The notes: generated by a model from the letters alone, not told the origin. A DNA stretch of 64,000 nt from Lachnospiraceae bacterium YSB2008 (GCA_000687655.1 JHWR01000001.1:62001-126000), one strand, 5' to 3'. Positions 10,362-22,542 are shown, counted from the stretch's first letter. Made by a program: numbers and translations.

Positions 10362-13300
10362 TTATTCCTGAGTCTCTTCTTCTACTGTATCCTGAACTGC
10401 CTCATCAGCGTCATCAAATACTTCATCGTCAGAGCTCTGCTTGATGTTCTCCTTGATGAATTCATCATCAATCTCGATGTCCTCATCATATTCACCGTCG
10501 AACTCATCTTCGTACTCACCTTCATATCCTTCCGGAACATCGTTCAGGAATTCTGAATCAAGTGCTACTGAACGGTATCTCTTCATACCTGTACCTGCAG
10601 GTATAAGCTTACCTATAAGGACATTCTCCTTAAGTCCGATAAGCGGGTCGATCTTGCCCTTGATAGCAGCATCTGTAAGTACTCTTGTTGTCTCCTGGAA
10701 TGAAGCAGCTGAAAGGAAGCTGTTAGTTGCAAGAGATGCCTTTGTAATACCGAGCATGATTCTCTTTCCTTCAGCAGGCTTCTTGCCTTCTTCAAGAAGA
10801 TACTCATTAAGCTCTTCGTACTCAAGGATATCAACGAGTGTTCCCGGAAGATAATCTGAATCTCCGCTTTCCTCGATTCTAACCTTCTTAAGCATCTGAC
10901 GAACTATGATCTCGATATGCTTATCGTTGATCTCAACACCCTGGAGGCGGTAAACTCTCTGAACCTCACGGAGCATGTAGTTCTGAACTGCTTCGATACC
11001 TTTGATCTTAAGTATATCATGAGGATTAACTGAACCTTCTGTAAGCTCATCGCCTGCTTCAACCATCTGGCCGTCCATAACCTTGATACGTGAACCGTAT
11101 GGAATGAGGTAAGCCTTGCTTACTGCAGTCTCATCATCTGTAATGACTACTTCTCTCTTCTTCTTGGTATCCCTGATTTCTACCTTGCCGCCGAACTCAG
11201 CTATTATAGCAAGTCCCTTTGGCTTACGAGCTTCGAAAAGCTCCTCGACTCTAGGAAGACCCTGTGTGATATCGCCACCGGCAACACCACCTGTATGGAA
11301 TGTACGCATGGTAAGCTGTGTACCAGGCTCACCGATTGACTGAGCAGCTATGATACCTACTGTCTCACCAACCTGAACCGCCTGACCTGTTGCCATGTTC
11401 GCACCGTAACACTTAGCACAAACGCCGAGATGGCACTTACATGTAAGTATTGATCTTATACGGAGCTTAGCATCCTTTCTTACCTTGCCTGTTTCAGCAT
11501 CAAGGAATGGCACTCCATTTTCATCAACACCCTGCTTAACTATGAGATCAGCTCTCTTTGGTGTTACCATGTGATTCTTCTTAACAAGCATGTTTCCATC
11601 CTTATCAAATACTGAATCAGCTATGTAACGACCTGTGATTCTCTCCTGGAAGCCTTCGATAGTCTCTCCGCCTTCCATGAAGCTTGATACATATATACCA
11701 GGCTTCTCATCCTGATCTATGCAGCAGTCTGTCTCACGGATTATAAGTTCCTGTGATACATCTACAAGACGTCTTGTAAGGTAACCTGAGTCAGCTGTTC
11801 TAAGAGCTGTATCGGAAAGACCCTTACGAGCACCGTGTGCAGATATGAAATACTCGAGAACGTCAAGACCTTCACGGAAGTTAGACTTGATAGGAAGCTC
11901 GATAGTACGTCCTGTTGTATCGGCCATAAGACCACGCATACCTGTAAGCTGTTTGATCTGCTGATCGGAACCACGGGCTCCTGAATCAGCCATCATGTAT
12001 ATATTGTTGTACTTATCAAGTCCATCAAGAAGTGACTTGGTAAGCTTCTTATCAGCATTCTCCCAAACCTTGATGGAAGACTGATATCTCTCTTCTTCTG
12101 TCAGCTGACCCATACCGTAAAGATCAGATATGTTATCAACTACATTCTGAGCATCTTCAAGTATCTCTCCCTTCTCTTCAGGTACCGTCATATCTGCGAT
12201 AGAAACTGTGATACCACTGAGAGTTGAATACTTGTAACCTGTTGCCTTGATATCATCAAGTACCTCAGCTGTCTTTGTAGCGCCGTGGATGTTGATACAT
12301 TTATCAAGGATCTTCTTAAGATACTTCTTACCAACATGGAAGTTGATTTCCGGAAGAAGTACCTCATCAGGATTTGATCTGTCAACAAAGCCAAGATCCT
12401 GAGGAATAACTTCATTGAAGATGAGCTTTCCGAGTGTAGTAGGTACGAAGCCCTTTACCTCTGTTCCATCAGGAAGAGTTGCTGATCTTCTGACGAATAT
12501 CTTCTGCTGAAGTGTTATCTCATCATTCTCAAATGCAAGAATAGCTCTGCTTATATCCTTATATGTACGTCCTATAAGGTCGATAGCCTCACTGTAGATA
12601 TTCTTGAAGAATACTGTCTTTCCATCCTTTGACTGCTTCTTCAGAACTCTTATCTTAACAGTGTCATAAGGTGATATAGCTCCGCTTTCAACGTCTGCCT
12701 TAACATCTGCAAGGTTTGCAGCCTCATCATCCTTATCATAGAACTTAACTATATCTTCATCAGTTGCCTGAATCTCTTTGAACTTGTCATTTGTCAGATA
12801 GTAGATACCGAGTACCATATCCTGTGAAGGAACTGATACAACACCACCGTCTGAAGGCTTAAGAAGGTTGTTAGGTGAGAGAAGCAGGAATCTGCACTCT
12901 GCCTGTGCTTCCACTGAAAGAGGAAGATGTACAGCCATCTGGTCACCATCGAAGTCAGCATTGAAGGCTGTACATACGAGTGGGTGAAGCTTGATAGCCT
13001 TACCTTCTACGAGTATAGGCTCAAACGCCTGAATTGAAAGTCTGTGGAGTGTGGGGGCACGGTTAAGCATAACAGGATGCTCTTTGATGACATCTTCGAG
13101 GATGTCCCATACCTTTGGCTCAAGTCTCTCAACCATCTTCTTGGCTGCCTTAACATTGTTTGCAAGTCCCTTAGCTGTAAGCTCTTTCATAACGAAAGGC
13201 TTGAAGAGCTCGATAGCCATCTCCTTTGGAAGACCGCACTGATATATCTTAAGCTCAGGTCCAACGACGATAACTGAACGTCCTGAATAGTCAACACGCT

Positions 13301-14327
13301 TACCAAGAAGGTTCTGACGGAAACGTCCCTGCTTACCCTTAAGCATATCTGTAAGTGACTTAAGTGCTCTGTTACCAGGGCCTGTTACAGCACGTCCTCT
13401 TCTACCGTTATCAATAAGTGCGTCAACAGCTTCCTGAAGCATTCTCTTCTCATTTCTGACGATGATGTCAGGAGCTGAGAGGACCTGAAGTCTTCCAAGT
13501 CTGTTATTTCTGTTAATTATTCTTCTGTAAAGGTCATTAAGATCTGATGTTGCGAATCTGCCACCATCAAGCTGAACCATAGGTCTGAGATCCGGTGGTA
13601 TAACCGGTATAACATCAAGAATCATCCACTCAGGCTTGTTGTCTGAGTTCTTGAATGCTTCAACAACCTCTAACTTCTTGATTATCTTTGTCTTCTTCTG
13701 ACCTGTAGCCTCATCAAGTTCTTCTCTGAGAGCTGTAGCTTCAGCGTCTACATCGATGTTCTGAAGAAGCTCTTTAACAGCTTCAGCACCCATGCCTACA
13801 CGGAATGCTTCGTAACCGAACTCTGAAACCTTGGTCTGATATTCTGTTTCTGTAAGTACCTGCTTATACTGGAGATCTGTCTCACCCGGATCAAGTACTA
13901 TATAAGATGCGAAGTAAAGAACTCTCTCAAGGATCTTTGGTGAAAGATCAAGAAGAAGTCCCATACGGCTAGGAATACCCTTGAAGTACCATATATGTGA
14001 CACAGGAGCAGCAAGCTCGATATGTCCCATACGCTCACGTCTTACAGATGACTTTGTTACTTCAACGCCGCATCTGTCGCATATGATGCCCTTGAATCTG
14101 ATCTTCTTGTACTTACCGCAGTGGCATTCCCAGTCCTTTGTAGGTCCGAAAATCTTCTCGCAGAAAAGACCTTCCTTCTCAGGCTTAAGTGTTCTGTAGT
14201 TAATAGTCTCAGGCTTCTTTACCTCACCGTATGACCATTCCCTAATCTTGTCAGGAGATGCAAGTCCAATTTTGATCGCGTCAAAATTGATTGGCTGTTC
14301 CTGTTCCAGATTCTCATTCATTGCCAT
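10362..14327 (-). CDS. rpoC: RNA polymerase beta' subunit
   Basis: 1321 residues, with a long acidic tail after the conserved C-terminus. The N-terminal zinc site ([14 protein letters not shown]) and the Mg-binding catalytic [10 protein letters not shown] near residue 459 are intact, as are the trigger-loop region and the second zinc cluster ([13 protein letters not shown]). The subunit carries the active site of transcription. The ATG lies 21 bases past the rpoB stop, so the two are cotranscribed. Confidence 0.98.
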   Translation of the reverse strand: MAMNENLEQEQPINFDAIKIGLASPDKIREWSYGEVKKPETINYRTLKPEKEGLFCEKIFGPTKDWECHCGKYKKIRFKGIICDRCGVEVTKSSVRRERMGHIELAAPVSHIWYFKGIPSRMGLLLDLSPKILERVLYFASYIVLDPGETDLQYKQVLTETEYQTKVSEFGYEAFRVGMGAEAVKELLQNIDVDAEATALREELDEATGQKKTKIIKKLEVVEAFKNSDNKPEWMILDVIPVIPPDLRPMVQLDGGRFATSDLNDLYRRIINRNNRLGRLQVLSAPDIIVRNEKRMLQEAVDALIDNGRRGRAVTGPGNRALKSLTDMLKGKQGRFRQNLLGKRVDYSGRSVIVVGPELKIYQCGLPKEMAIELFKPFVMKELTAKGLANNVKAAKKMVERLEPKVWDILEDVIKEHPVMLNRAPTLHRLSIQAFEPILVEGKAIKLHPLVCTAFNADFDGDQMAVHLPLSVEAQAECRFLLLSPNNLLKPSDGGVVSVPSQDMVLGIYYLTNDKFKEIQATDEDIVKFYDKDDEAANLADVKADVESGAISPYDTVKIRVLKKQSKDGKTVFFKNIYSEAIDLIGRTYKDISRAILAFENDEITLQQKIFVRRSATLPDGTEVKGFVPTTLGKLIFNEVIPQDLGFVDRSNPDEVLLPEINFHVGKKYLKKILDKCINIHGATKTAEVLDDIKATGYKYSTLSGITVSIADMTVPEEKGEILEDAQNVVDNISDLYGMGQLTEEERYQSSIKVWENADKKLTKSLLDGLDKYNNIYMMADSGARGSDQQIKQLTGMRGLMADTTGRTIELPIKSNFREGLDVLEYFISAHGARKGLSDTALRTADSGYLTRRLVDVSQELIIRETDCCIDQDEKPGIYVSSFMEGGETIEGFQERITGRYIADSVFDKDGNMLVKKNHMVTPKRADLIVKQGVDENGVPFLDAETGKVRKDAKLRIRSILTCKCHLGVCAKCYGANMATGQAVQVGETVGIIAAQSIGEPGTQLTMRTFHTGGVAGGDITQGLPRVEELFEARKPKGLAIIAEFGGKVEIRDTKKKREVVITDDETAVSKAYLIPYGSRIKVMDGQMVEAGDELTEGSVNPHDILKIKGIEAVQNYMLREVQRVYRLQGVEINDKHIEIIVRQMLKKVRIEESGDSDYLPGTLVDILEYEELNEYLLEEGKKPAEGKRIMLGITKASLATNSFLSAASFQETTRVLTDAAIKGKIDPLIGLKENVLIGKLIPAGTGMKRYRSVALDSEFLNDVPEGYEGEYEDEFDGEYDEDIEIDDEFIKENIKQSSDDEVFDDADEAVQDTVEEETQE

Positions 14328-14348
14328 TACTCATTATCTCCCTTCGTA

Positions 14349-17300
14349 TTAAAATTCATCTTCAAATTCTTCGTCTGAATAACCTTCATCGTAGTCATCT
14401 ACATCAGATGAAAGCTCTGTAAGCTCGCCGTCTTCATCAACACCGCTGAAGCCCTGACCTTCAAAGTCCTCATCATACCTCTCATCTCCCTCAAGGAAGC
14501 GTCTGGTATTCTGGTTGTAATCTATGGTCTCTGAAAGATCAACTTCTTCACCGTCATCACGGAGAACCCTTACATCAAGTGCAAGTGACTGGAACTCCTT
14601 GAGAAGTACCTTGAATGACTCAGGTATACCCGGTTCAGGAATGTTGTTACCCTTGATGATAGCTTCGTATGTCTTAACACGTCCTACAACATCATCAGAC
14701 TTAACTGTAAGTATTTCCTGAAGTGTTGAAGATGCGCCGTAAGCCTCGAGGGCCCAAACTTCCATCTCACCGAATCTCTGTCCACCGAACTGAGCTTTAC
14801 CACCGAGTGGCTGCTGAGTTACGAGTGAATAAGGACCGGTTGAACGAGCATGGATCTTATCGTCTACAAGGTGGTGCAGCTTAAGATAATGCATGAATCC
14901 GATAGATACCGGTGATGGGAATTCCTTACCTGTTCTACCGTCACGGAGTGTTACCTTACCGGACTTGTTGATAGGTACGCCCTTCCATTCATCTCTGTGA
15001 GCTCTGTTCTGATACAGATAATCCATAACCTCAGGCTCAACCTCAGACTCATACTTAGCCTTGAAATCATCCCACTCTGTATTGACGTAATCATTTGCCA
15101 TCTCAAGAGCACGTGTTATATCTTTCTCATTTGCGCCATCAAATATAGGAGTTGATACCTTGAAGCCAAGAACCTCAGATGCAAGACCAAGGTGAAGCTC
15201 AAGTACCTGTCCTATGTTCATACGTGAAGGAACGCCGAGAGGGTTAAGAACTATATCAAGCGGACGTCCGTTTGGAAGGAATGGCATATCCTCAACAGGA
15301 AGTATACGTGAAACGACACCCTTATTTCCGTGACGACCGGCCATCTTATCGCCGACTGATATCTTTCTCTTCTGAGCTATATAAACGCGGACCTTCATGT
15401 TTACACCAGGTGAAAGCTCATCGCCGTTCTCTCTGGTGAATACCTTTGTATCCATAACTACACCGTATGCTCCGTGAGGAACACGAAGTGAAGTATCTCT
15501 TACTTCTCTTGCCTTCTCTGCAAAGATTGCACGAAGAAGTCTCTCTTCTGCTGTAAGCTCTGTCTCTCCCTTAGGAGTAACCTTTCCTACAAGTATATCA
15601 CCTGCACGAACCTCAGCACCGACTCTTATGATACCATTCTCATCGAGATCCTTAAGAGCATCCTGTGAAAGACCTGCAAGGTCACGGGTTATCTCTTCAG
15701 GTCCGAGCTTTGTATCACGAGCCTCTGTCTCATATTCTTCTATATGAACTGATGTATAAACATCATCCTTAACAAGTCTTTCTGAAAGAAGTACGGCATC
15801 CTCGTAGTTATAACCTTCCCAGGTCATGAATCCGATAAGAGGATTCTTTCCGAGTGCAAGCTCACCGTTTGATGTTGAAGCACCATCTGCTATAACATCT
15901 CCTGCCTTAACTCTGTCGCCCTTTCTTACTATAGGACGCTGGTTCATGCAGTTACCCTGGTTACTTCTTGCAAACTTGATAACGTGATATTCATCTAACT
16001 CACCGTTATCTGCCTTTACTACTATCTCTTCACTTGATGAAAGTGTAACTTCACCATCTCTCTTAGCTACTATACATACACCTGAGTCAACAGCAGCCTT
16101 GTTCTCCATACCTGTTCCAACAACAGGTGAATCTGTAACAAGAAGCGGAACTGCCTGACGCTGCATGTTTGAACCCATGAGGGCACGGTTAGCATCATCA
16201 TTCTGAAGGAATGGAACCATGCTTGTAGCAACTGAGAATACCATACGAGGTGAAACGTCCATGAGGTCCGCTTCACTCTTAGGGAACTCAGATGTCTCTT
16301 CCTTATGACGTCCTGCTACGTTATTTCTAATGAAGTGGCCTTCTTCGTCGAGAGGTTCAGAAGCCTGTGCAACGTGGTAATTATCCTCTTCATCTGCTGT
16401 AAGATATACAACATCGTCAGTAACTATAGGATTCTCAGGATCTGTCTTATCTATAACTCTGTATGGAGCCTCAATGAAACCATACTGATTGATTCTTGCG
16501 AATGTAGCCAGTGAGTTGATAAGACCGATGTTAGGTCCTTCAGGAGTCTCTATAGGACACATACGTCCATAGTGTGTATAGTGAACGTCTCGAACCTCGA
16601 ATCCGGCTCTGTCTCGTGAAAGACCGCCAGGACCAAGAGCCGAAAGACGTCTCTTATGTGTAAGCTCTGAAAGTGGATTGTTCTGATCCATGAACTGTGA
16701 AAGCTGTGATGAACCAAAGAACTCCTTAACTACAGATGTAACAGGCTTGATGTTGATGAGTGACTGTGGAGATATAGTATCTATATCCTGAGTAGTCATA
16801 CGCTCTCTAACAACTCTCTCAAGTCTTGAAAGACCTATACGATACTGATTCTGGAGAAGCTCTCCTACAGATCTAATACGTCTGTTTCCAAGGTGATCGA
16901 TATCATCCTTGTTACCAATACCATATTCAAGGTGCATATTGTAGTTAATGGAAGCAAAGATATCTTCTCTGGTAATATGCTTTGGAATAAGATCAACTAT
17001 GCTGTTTTTGATAGCTTCCTTGATTTCGTCCTCATCATCGGATTCCTCAAGTATTGCCTTAAGAACAGGATAATATACATCCTCTGTTATGCCGAGCTCT
17101 TCAGGATCAAAGCCATACTCTCTGATATCAACTACCATGTTTGAAAGAACTTTGACATTCTTCTGCTCAGTCTGGATCATAACGTAAGGAACTGCAGCAT
17201 CCTGAATCTGCTTAGCTGTTTCCTTAGTAAGAATCTCGCCAGATGAGAACATAAGCTCGCCTGTTGTAGGATCTATAACATCCTCAGCAAGAATACAGCC

Positions 17301-18170
17301 TGCTATACGATTACGTAACGCAAGCTTCTTATTGAATTTGTAACGTCCAACCTTTGCAAGATCATATCTTCTTGCATCGAAGAACATACCGTGAATAAGA
17401 GACTCTGCACTTTCTACTGCAAGAGGCTCACCCGGTCTGATTCTTCTGTAAAGCTCGAGGAGACCTTCTTCATAGCTTGATGAAGAATCCTTCTCAAAGC
17501 TTGCGATAAGCTTAGGCTCTTCTCCGAAGAGTTCAAGTATCTCTTCATTACTGCCTATGCCAAGTGAACGGATAAGTACCGTGATCGGCACCTTTCTGTT
17601 TCTATCTACACGAACATAGAATACGTCATTGGAATCTGTCTCATACTCAAGCCATGCACCTCTGTTAGGGATGACTGTACAAGAATAAAGCTCCTTTCCT
17701 GTCTTATCATGGTCTATACCATAATAAATACCAGGAGAACGAACTAACTGGCTTACTATAACTCTCTCGGCTCCATTTATAACAAATGTACCGGTTGATG
17801 TCATAAGCGGCATATCGCCCATGAATATATCGTGCTGCTTGATCTCACCCGTCTCTTTGTTACGGAGACGAACATTGACCTTGAGTGGAGCTGCGTAAGT
17901 CGCATCTCTCTCTTTGCATTCTTCAATAGAATACTTCTTTTCCTCTTCACAGAGCTTATAGTCGACAAACTCAAGACTTAAGTTGCCGGCATAATCGGTG
18001 ATCGGAGAGATGTCATTAAATGCTTCGCGAAGACCTTCCTCGAGAAACCACTGATACGAGCTAACCTGGATTTCGATGAGGTTTGGCATATCCACAACCT
18101 CTTTCCTGTTAGAGTAGCTCATACGTGTTGTCTTTCCTGACTGAATAGGACGCATTTTGTACTTTTTCAT
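14349..18170 (-). CDS. rpoB: RNA polymerase beta subunit
   Basis: 1273 residues. The rifampicin pocket ([32 protein letters not shown]) carries the sensitive-type Asp, His and Ser residues. The lineage-typical end is followed by an acidic tail rich in Asp, Glu and Ser, as in rpoC. The start at 18170 has GAGGTG upstream. The usual upstream neighbours rplJ and rplL are absent: a 243-base leader region separates rpoB from a Nudix gene. This means the gene relies on the promoter in that gap. Confidence 0.98.
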   Translation of the reverse strand: MKKYKMRPIQSGKTTRMSYSNRKEVVDMPNLIEIQVSSYQWFLEEGLREAFNDISPITDYAGNLSLEFVDYKLCEEEKKYSIEECKERDATYAAPLKVNVRLRNKETGEIKQHDIFMGDMPLMTSTGTFVINGAERVIVSQLVRSPGIYYGIDHDKTGKELYSCTVIPNRGAWLEYETDSNDVFYVRVDRNRKVPITVLIRSLGIGSNEEILELFGEEPKLIASFEKDSSSSYEEGLLELYRRIRPGEPLAVESAESLIHGMFFDARRYDLAKVGRYKFNKKLALRNRIAGCILAEDVIDPTTGELMFSSGEILTKETAKQIQDAAVPYVMIQTEQKNVKVLSNMVVDIREYGFDPEELGITEDVYYPVLKAILEESDDEDEIKEAIKNSIVDLIPKHITREDIFASINYNMHLEYGIGNKDDIDHLGNRRIRSVGELLQNQYRIGLSRLERVVRERMTTQDIDTISPQSLINIKPVTSVVKEFFGSSQLSQFMDQNNPLSELTHKRRLSALGPGGLSRDRAGFEVRDVHYTHYGRMCPIETPEGPNIGLINSLATFARINQYGFIEAPYRVIDKTDPENPIVTDDVVYLTADEEDNYHVAQASEPLDEEGHFIRNNVAGRHKEETSEFPKSEADLMDVSPRMVFSVATSMVPFLQNDDANRALMGSNMQRQAVPLLVTDSPVVGTGMENKAAVDSGVCIVAKRDGEVTLSSSEEIVVKADNGELDEYHVIKFARSNQGNCMNQRPIVRKGDRVKAGDVIADGASTSNGELALGKNPLIGFMTWEGYNYEDAVLLSERLVKDDVYTSVHIEEYETEARDTKLGPEEITRDLAGLSQDALKDLDENGIIRVGAEVRAGDILVGKVTPKGETELTAEERLLRAIFAEKAREVRDTSLRVPHGAYGVVMDTKVFTRENGDELSPGVNMKVRVYIAQKRKISVGDKMAGRHGNKGVVSRILPVEDMPFLPNGRPLDIVLNPLGVPSRMNIGQVLELHLGLASEVLGFKVSTPIFDGANEKDITRALEMANDYVNTEWDDFKAKYESEVEPEVMDYLYQNRAHRDEWKGVPINKSGKVTLRDGRTGKEFPSPVSIGFMHYLKLHHLVDDKIHARSTGPYSLVTQQPLGGKAQFGGQRFGEMEVWALEAYGASSTLQEILTVKSDDVVGRVKTYEAIIKGNNIPEPGIPESFKVLLKEFQSLALDVRVLRDDGEEVDLSETIDYNQNTRRFLEGDERYDEDFEGQGFSGVDEDGELTELSSDVDDYDEGYSDEEFEDEF

Positions 18171-18230
18171 TGGACGTATTCACCTCATATTTTATTATCA
18201 TCAATACATAGGAAATGGGTACTTTAACAA

Positions 18231-18300
18231 GCCTACGCCCCGTGTTAGGCGCAAGCAGACCCAACTAAATTGAGTAAAATAGCATAGAGACCCAATTTAG
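18231..18300 (-). promoter_or_regulatory. structured rpoB 5' leader
   Basis: Two stem-loops lie between the promoter and rpoB: CAATTTAG (18293-18300) with CTAAATTG (18265-18272), and TAGGC (18246-18250) with GCCTA (18231-18235), the latter with a GC-rich loop. GACCCAA occurs twice around the first stem. No T run follows either. Possible roles are mRNA stability or feedback; none is shown by sequence. Confidence 0.45.
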
Positions 18301-18319
18301 CCTATAATGACAGTTTATA

Positions 18320-18348
18320 ACTGTAACATAATGTGGAACTCAAGTCAA
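18320..18348 (-). promoter_or_regulatory. sigma-A promoter for rpoBC
   Basis: TTGACT (18343-18348) and TACAGT (18320-18325) are 17 bases apart on the minus strand, about 150 bases upstream of rpoB. The -10 is a 4 of 6 match. Confidence 0.6.
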
Positions 18349-18413
18349 ATAGAATTTTTGACTTTTTCAGATTTATTTTTAGACTTCTTTAGAGCTGTCA
18401 GATTTATATCTGA

Positions 18414-18974
18414 TTACTCTTTACACCAGAGATAACAATAGGCCTGAGTTCTGGCAGCGAATCTTGCAGTCTTGAGAAGTTCTCTTACTTCAGCCTTTGT
18501 ATAGAACGCTGCTTCTATCTCTTCAAAAACCGAATCACTCTGCATTATTTCGCCCGAACATCTTCCTACTACACAGACATTCTTTTCATTTGAGAAACCT
18601 ACTGCACTGTAGCTCTCTCCTATAGTATCATCAACGCTGATAAGCTTAAGCCCCGTTTCCTCACGAAGCTCACGCTCTGCAGCCATATAAATATCCTCGC
18701 CCGGATCTATGAGTCCTGCCGGGAAGTTATATACCCATTCACCCGGAGCAAGTCGGAATTCTTTATTCAGAAGGATCCTGTCGCCTGACTCGTCTGTCAT
18801 TATCATAACAACTGCATCAGGCTTTCTGTCATGAAGTCTCTCAAAACTGTCGATATCCTTATCGCGGCTGATCATCTCATACACCTTGTCATGTCCGTCA
18901 GCTGTCTTATAAGTGATATCATACCTCGTTATAAACTTCCCTGCTTCCTTCTTCTCTAAACTCTTGAATTCCAT
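18414..18974 (-). CDS. Nudix hydrolase, ADP-ribose pyrophosphatase type
   Basis: 186 residues. The Nudix box is complete from GLIDPGED through ERELREETG (about residues 83-104), with the G, E, R-E-x-x-E-E and G positions filled. Family members of this length and shape, including the APGEWVYNFPAG segment, usually split ADP-ribose to AMP and ribose 5-phosphate. GGGAGA lies just before ATG 18974. It follows the SanA-like gene after 40 bases and ends before the rpoB promoter; a weak hairpin (18398-18413) sits at its stop. Confidence 0.8.
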   Translation of the reverse strand: MEFKSLEKKEAGKFITRYDITYKTADGHDKVYEMISRDKDIDSFERLHDRKPDAVVMIMTDESGDRILLNKEFRLAPGEWVYNFPAGLIDPGEDIYMAAERELREETGLKLISVDDTIGESYSAVGFSNEKNVCVVGRCSGEIMQSDSVFEEIEAAFYTKAEVRELLKTARFAARTQAYCYLWCKE

Positions 18975-19014
18975 ATATATCTCCCGAAACGGTAAATGTA
19001 TCGTTCAACCTTTA

Positions 19015-19833
19015 CTAATCAGTCAGGTCTCCGCTCTTTTCCATATCAACCTTGTCGCCTGTAACCTTAGGTTTCTCTTTTCTTATACAGTCAACATATG
19101 CCTTATCTCTCGAAAGTATCTCTCTGAGATCACGCATCCTCTGTCCTGTTCGGTCTACCTTAATTGCCGGAACACCTACTGCATTCATGCCCATGCTTCT
19201 TGCAGTATAAACAGATCTGTAAAGATGATACTGCTGAGTTATAACTACAACACTTCTTATACCGAAAGTTGACTTTGCTCTGTACATACTGTCATAAGTA
19301 GAGAATCCCGAGTGATCCATATATATATCCTCAGAGGGAACTCCCTTACCTACAAGGTATTCCTTCATGACCTTTACTTCGTTATAATAAGCATCTTCAT
19401 GGTCGCCGCTTACTATAATCTTAAGTCCGGTTTTCTCATATACTTCATATGCTGAATCAAGTCTGTCACGGAGCAGATTGCTCGGTCCGTCTGACTTAAC
19501 ACTGCATCCCAGAACCAGAATCGCATCATAATCCAGCTTGTTTATATCATCAGCTTCCTTCATTTTGGACTTAGTACCAAAAACTATATAAAGATTTACG
19601 AATGCAGTATAAAGTATAAATGCACCGATGATAAGAAGTACGAACTTAAGAAATCCTCTTCCGAGCTTCTTATACCAGGTATCTTTTTTCTTTCTACTGT
19701 ATTTTCTTTTTGGCTTACTGTCTGATTTAGCTTTAGGCTTACTGTCTGATTTAGCTTTAGGCTTACTGTCTGATTTAGCTTTAGGCTTACTGTCTGATTT
19801 AGTTTTAGTTTTATTCTCTGCCATTCTCTTCAT
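19015..19833 (-). CDS. SanA/YdcF-type membrane protein (DUF218) with Lys-rich repeats
   Basis: 272 residues. An N-terminal basic region of four near-identical eight-residue repeats (KAKSDSKP) precedes one membrane segment (about 58-80). The extracytoplasmic DUF218 domain follows, with its DAILVLGCSVKSDG start, the SGDHED and YHLYRS segments. Family members such as SanA affect envelope barrier function; the activity is not defined. The start overlaps the end of the upstream alarmone synthetase gene by 23 bases (ATG 19833, or 19824 three codons later), implying translational coupling. Confidence 0.75.
   Translation of the reverse strand: MKRMAENKTKTKSDSKPKAKSDSKPKAKSDSKPKAKSDSKPKRKYSRKKKDTWYKKLGRGFLKFVLLIIGAFILYTAFVNLYIVFGTKSKMKEADDINKLDYDAILVLGCSVKSDGPSNLLRDRLDSAYEVYEKTGLKIIVSGDHEDAYYNEVKVMKEYLVGKGVPSEDIYMDHSGFSTYDSMYRAKSTFGIRSVVVITQQYHLYRSVYTARSMGMNAVGVPAIKVDRTGQRMRDLREILSRDKAYVDCIRKEKPKVTGDKVDMEKSGDLTD
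19712..19807 (-). repeat. 24-bp tandem repeat, four copies, inside the SanA-like gene
   Basis: Four adjacent 24-bp units start at 19712, 19736, 19760 and 19784; the first three are identical and the last has one C-to-T change (on the + strand). Each unit keeps frame and encodes KAKSDSKP-type residues in the cytoplasmic tail. Copy number could vary between strains by slippage. Confidence 0.85.
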
Positions 19834-20491
19834 CCATATCTATCTGAAGTCTCAGGTTTTCCATTTCATCATCCAGAGATGAAAGAATGCTTGCGCATTT
19901 CTGAAGCCTGTCAATAACCTCATCTTGATTTTTAAGCTGTTTCTTATATTTAAGCTTATGTTCTACGCTCGCCCAGAAATCCATAGCTATAGTTCTGAAC
20001 TGAACTTCAACCTTCATGTGCTTCTTTCCTTCTGACAGGAATATAGGTATATCCACTATCATATGAAGACTTCTGTATCCGTTCGGTTTAGGTGAAACTA
20101 TGTAATCCTTCTTCTGAACTAAAAGAACATCATCCTGCTCAACCAAAAGGTCAGCAAGCTTATAAATATCCTCAATAAAAGAGCATACAACTCTGATACC
20201 TGCTATGTCATAGAGTTCTCTCTCCATGTCACGGACAGTTATAGGTATATTCCTTCTGTGCATCTTCTCAACTATGCTTACGGGATTCTTCAGTCGTGAT
20301 TCTATATGCTCAAACGGATTACGATCATACTGAAGTGAGAACTCAGCATCCAGCACGCGGAGCTTGGTCTCTATCTCCATGATAGCACAGCGGTACAATG
20401 TCATAAGTTTTACAAACTCATCTGTTTCCGCAAATGTCTTCGCAGTTTTTTCAAGATCCTCCATGAGGACTCTGTTCTTAACTAATTCCAT
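19811..20491 (-). CDS. small alarmone synthetase (RelQ/YjbM-like), copy 1
   Basis: 226 residues, a single RelA/SpoT synthetase domain without hydrolase or regulatory domains. Key parts are present: YDIAGIRVVCSF (about 94-105), KDYIVSPKPNGYRSLH (about 128-143) and VEVQFRTIAMDFWASVEHK (about 160-178). It should transfer pyrophosphate from ATP to GDP or GTP, forming (p)ppGpp. AGGAAG precedes the ATG. It lies downstream of the histidine kinase, with a paralogue on the other side of the two-component pair. Confidence 0.85.
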   Translation of the reverse strand: MELVKNRVLMEDLEKTAKTFAETDEFVKLMTLYRCAIMEIETKLRVLDAEFSLQYDRNPFEHIESRLKNPVSIVEKMHRRNIPITVRDMERELYDIAGIRVVCSFIEDIYKLADLLVEQDDVLLVQKKDYIVSPKPNGYRSLHMIVDIPIFLSEGKKHMKVEVQFRTIAMDFWASVEHKLKYKKQLKNQDEVIDRLQKCASILSSLDDEMENLRLQIDMDEENGRE

Positions 20492-20561
20492 TTCAATCTT
20501 CCTGACTATATAGTAATGTCAAAACGATTACCATAAAAAAACGATTAAAAAACTATTAACT

Positions 20562-21827
20562 CTAACTTGTTGGTATATTCACTGTGAACATTATGATTCC
20601 GTCATTATAAGATACGCTTATCTTTCCTCCGAAAGCATCTACTATTCCTTTTGCCATGGAAAGTCCTATGCCGTATCCTTTTTTATCGCTGTTATGGGAT
20701 TCGTCCTCCCTGTAGAATCTGTCAAAGAAACGGTTACAGTCTACATTGGCTCCGTCTCTATAAGAGTTTGCCACCTGAAGTATGCTCTGTTTACCTTTTT
20801 TAGTAAGTGATACAGAAACATATCCCTCATCGTCACAGTACTTGACTGCATTATCCACAAGTATATTAACAAGGGTATGAAGGCTTCTCTTTTCGGCCTT
20901 AACATTTATCCCCTCTTCTATCTTCTTATCAAGAGTCTTGCCGTCAGACTTAACTATAGACTCGAAGGAATCTGCAACTTCAGCCGCCTCCTTGGAGTAC
21001 TCTACATTTTCAAGCACTATATCAGAAGCTTCCTCCATACGTGCAAGCGTAATAAGATCATTTATCAGTCCGGAAAGCCTCTTGACCTGATTCATGGTAC
21101 TCTCAGTCCATTCATTCTTGCCGGATGTCATTTCTATGACTTCTGTGTTTGCTGAGATTATCGATATAGGAGTCTTAAGCTCATGTCCCGCATTCGTAAT
21201 GAATTCCTTCTGTTTCTCATGACTCTCTATCATAGGTTTGATGACCCTTGAAGAAAGCGCTATGAGTATGAGCAGGAAGAGCATCATACTGACAAGACCA
21301 ATATAAAGCGAGAATATAAGGATTCCGTGAAGTGTTCGTATCCTCTGGGTAGTATCAAGGAAAATGATAAATGAACCGTCATCCCTTTGACATACCTTAT
21401 ATGAATACTTCATCTGTTTTCTGGATATGGTTCCGTATACCTTACGCGGACCGATCTTATGTGAAATATCCGCTATTCTATATACGGCATCCGCAAGTTC
21501 TGCAGCATCCTCCTCGGATATAGCAGCTATATTCTCCATGTAACATTCAGTTACATTCTGATTATCATCCATAAATATAGTGAAGTATCTGTTCTCAAAC
21601 CTGGATTCTTCTGTGAGAAAGATATCCATTTTTTTGTATTTTGAGACTTTATCGCCATAATCCGGCATGATACCGTTATTATCATCTATGAAATCAAGTA
21701 TTCCGTCTATTTCAGCATATTCATCCAGAGTTGTGACAATATTAACAACACCCAGTACTATGAGAAGAACTATGAATACTGCGAGACTTGCAATACCTAT
21801 GAACTTTTTCCTCATCTTTGATGCCAT
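20562..21827 (-). CDS. two-component sensor histidine kinase
   Basis: 421 residues. Membrane segment 1 (about 9-30), an extracytoplasmic sensor of about 135 residues, and membrane segment 2 (about 166-192) lead to the dimerisation helix with phospho-acceptor H215 in GHELKTPIS. The N box (VDNAVKYC) and G box (GYGIGLSMAKG) of the ATPase domain are intact. No HAMP domain is obvious. The gene follows its response regulator after 32 bases. The sensor region gives no ligand clue; the flanking alarmone synthetases suggest a stress input. Confidence 0.9.
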   Translation of the reverse strand: MASKMRKKFIGIASLAVFIVLLIVLGVVNIVTTLDEYAEIDGILDFIDDNNGIMPDYGDKVSKYKKMDIFLTEESRFENRYFTIFMDDNQNVTECYMENIAAISEEDAAELADAVYRIADISHKIGPRKVYGTISRKQMKYSYKVCQRDDGSFIIFLDTTQRIRTLHGILIFSLYIGLVSMMLFLLILIALSSRVIKPMIESHEKQKEFITNAGHELKTPISIISANTEVIEMTSGKNEWTESTMNQVKRLSGLINDLITLARMEEASDIVLENVEYSKEAAEVADSFESIVKSDGKTLDKKIEEGINVKAEKRSLHTLVNILVDNAVKYCDDEGYVSVSLTKKGKQSILQVANSYRDGANVDCNRFFDRFYREDESHNSDKKGYGIGLSMAKGIVDAFGGKISVSYNDGIIMFTVNIPTS

Positions 21828-21859
21828 ATTTCAGCCCTCAGAATGTTACAGCTTTAGTT

Positions 21860-22540
21860 TTACTCAAATTCCGGAATCTCTGCAAGCTGGTAGCCGGATG
21901 CAGCATCTCCTGCTATGGTTATATCCGACGCTACAGACCTGAGCTTTGACTTAAGATAAGATACATATACCCAGACTATATCCTCTCCTGTTTCAGGTTC
22001 ATCCTTCCAGACATGATTATAAACCTCTTCATTTGTAAGGACTTTACCCTTGTTAAGGAGAAGGAACTCCATAAGAACGGATTCCTTTCTGGCAAGTCTT
22101 ATAGAATTCTCACACCTTAGTTCCTGTTCAGATGTATTGAGAAATGTATTGCCCATCGAAAGAAGTGTCGGAGTATAACTCCCTCTTCTCCTTGTCATTG
22201 ATCTTACTCTTGCCAGCAGCTCACCCATGGCGAACGGCTTGGTCAGATAATCATCTGCCCCTGCATCAAGACCTGTGATTCTGTCATCTACCTCTGCCTT
22301 TGCAGTAAGAAAAAGAACAGGCGTCATATTTCCTGTTGCACGAATTTCTTTAAGTGCAGTGATGCCATCCTTCTTCGGCATCATTATGTCGAATATGCAG
22401 GCATCGTACAGCTCATTCTTCGCTGCTTCCACTGCATCTTCTCCATCATATACAGCTTTTACCGTATATCCGTTATGTGAAAGGATAGCCGTTATGGCAC
22501 GTGACATATCCTTCTCGTCTTCAGCAAGTAATATATTCAT
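21860..22540 (-). CDS. OmpR-family response regulator
   Basis: 226 residues. The receiver domain (1-115) has the phospho-acceptor Asp in FDIMMPKKDG and the conserved Lys in DYLTKPF. A winged-helix DNA-binding domain fills the C-terminal half, ending in WVYVSYLKSKLR. It pairs with the kinase gene just downstream. The start is only 2 bases after the stop of the upstream alarmone synthetase gene, so all three belong to one transcript. Confidence 0.92.
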   Translation of the reverse strand: MNILLAEDEKDMSRAITAILSHNGYTVKAVYDGEDAVEAAKNELYDACIFDIMMPKKDGITALKEIRATGNMTPVLFLTAKAEVDDRITGLDAGADDYLTKPFAMGELLARVRSMTRRRGSYTPTLLSMGNTFLNTSEQELRCENSIRLARKESVLMEFLLLNKGKVLTNEEVYNHVWKDEPETGEDIVWVYVSYLKSKLRSVASDITIAGDAASGYQLAEIPEFE

Positions 22541-22542
22541 AA

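Noticed and set aside
19712-19807. CRISPR array
   Set aside because: The repeats are contiguous without spacers and keep the reading frame of a gene.
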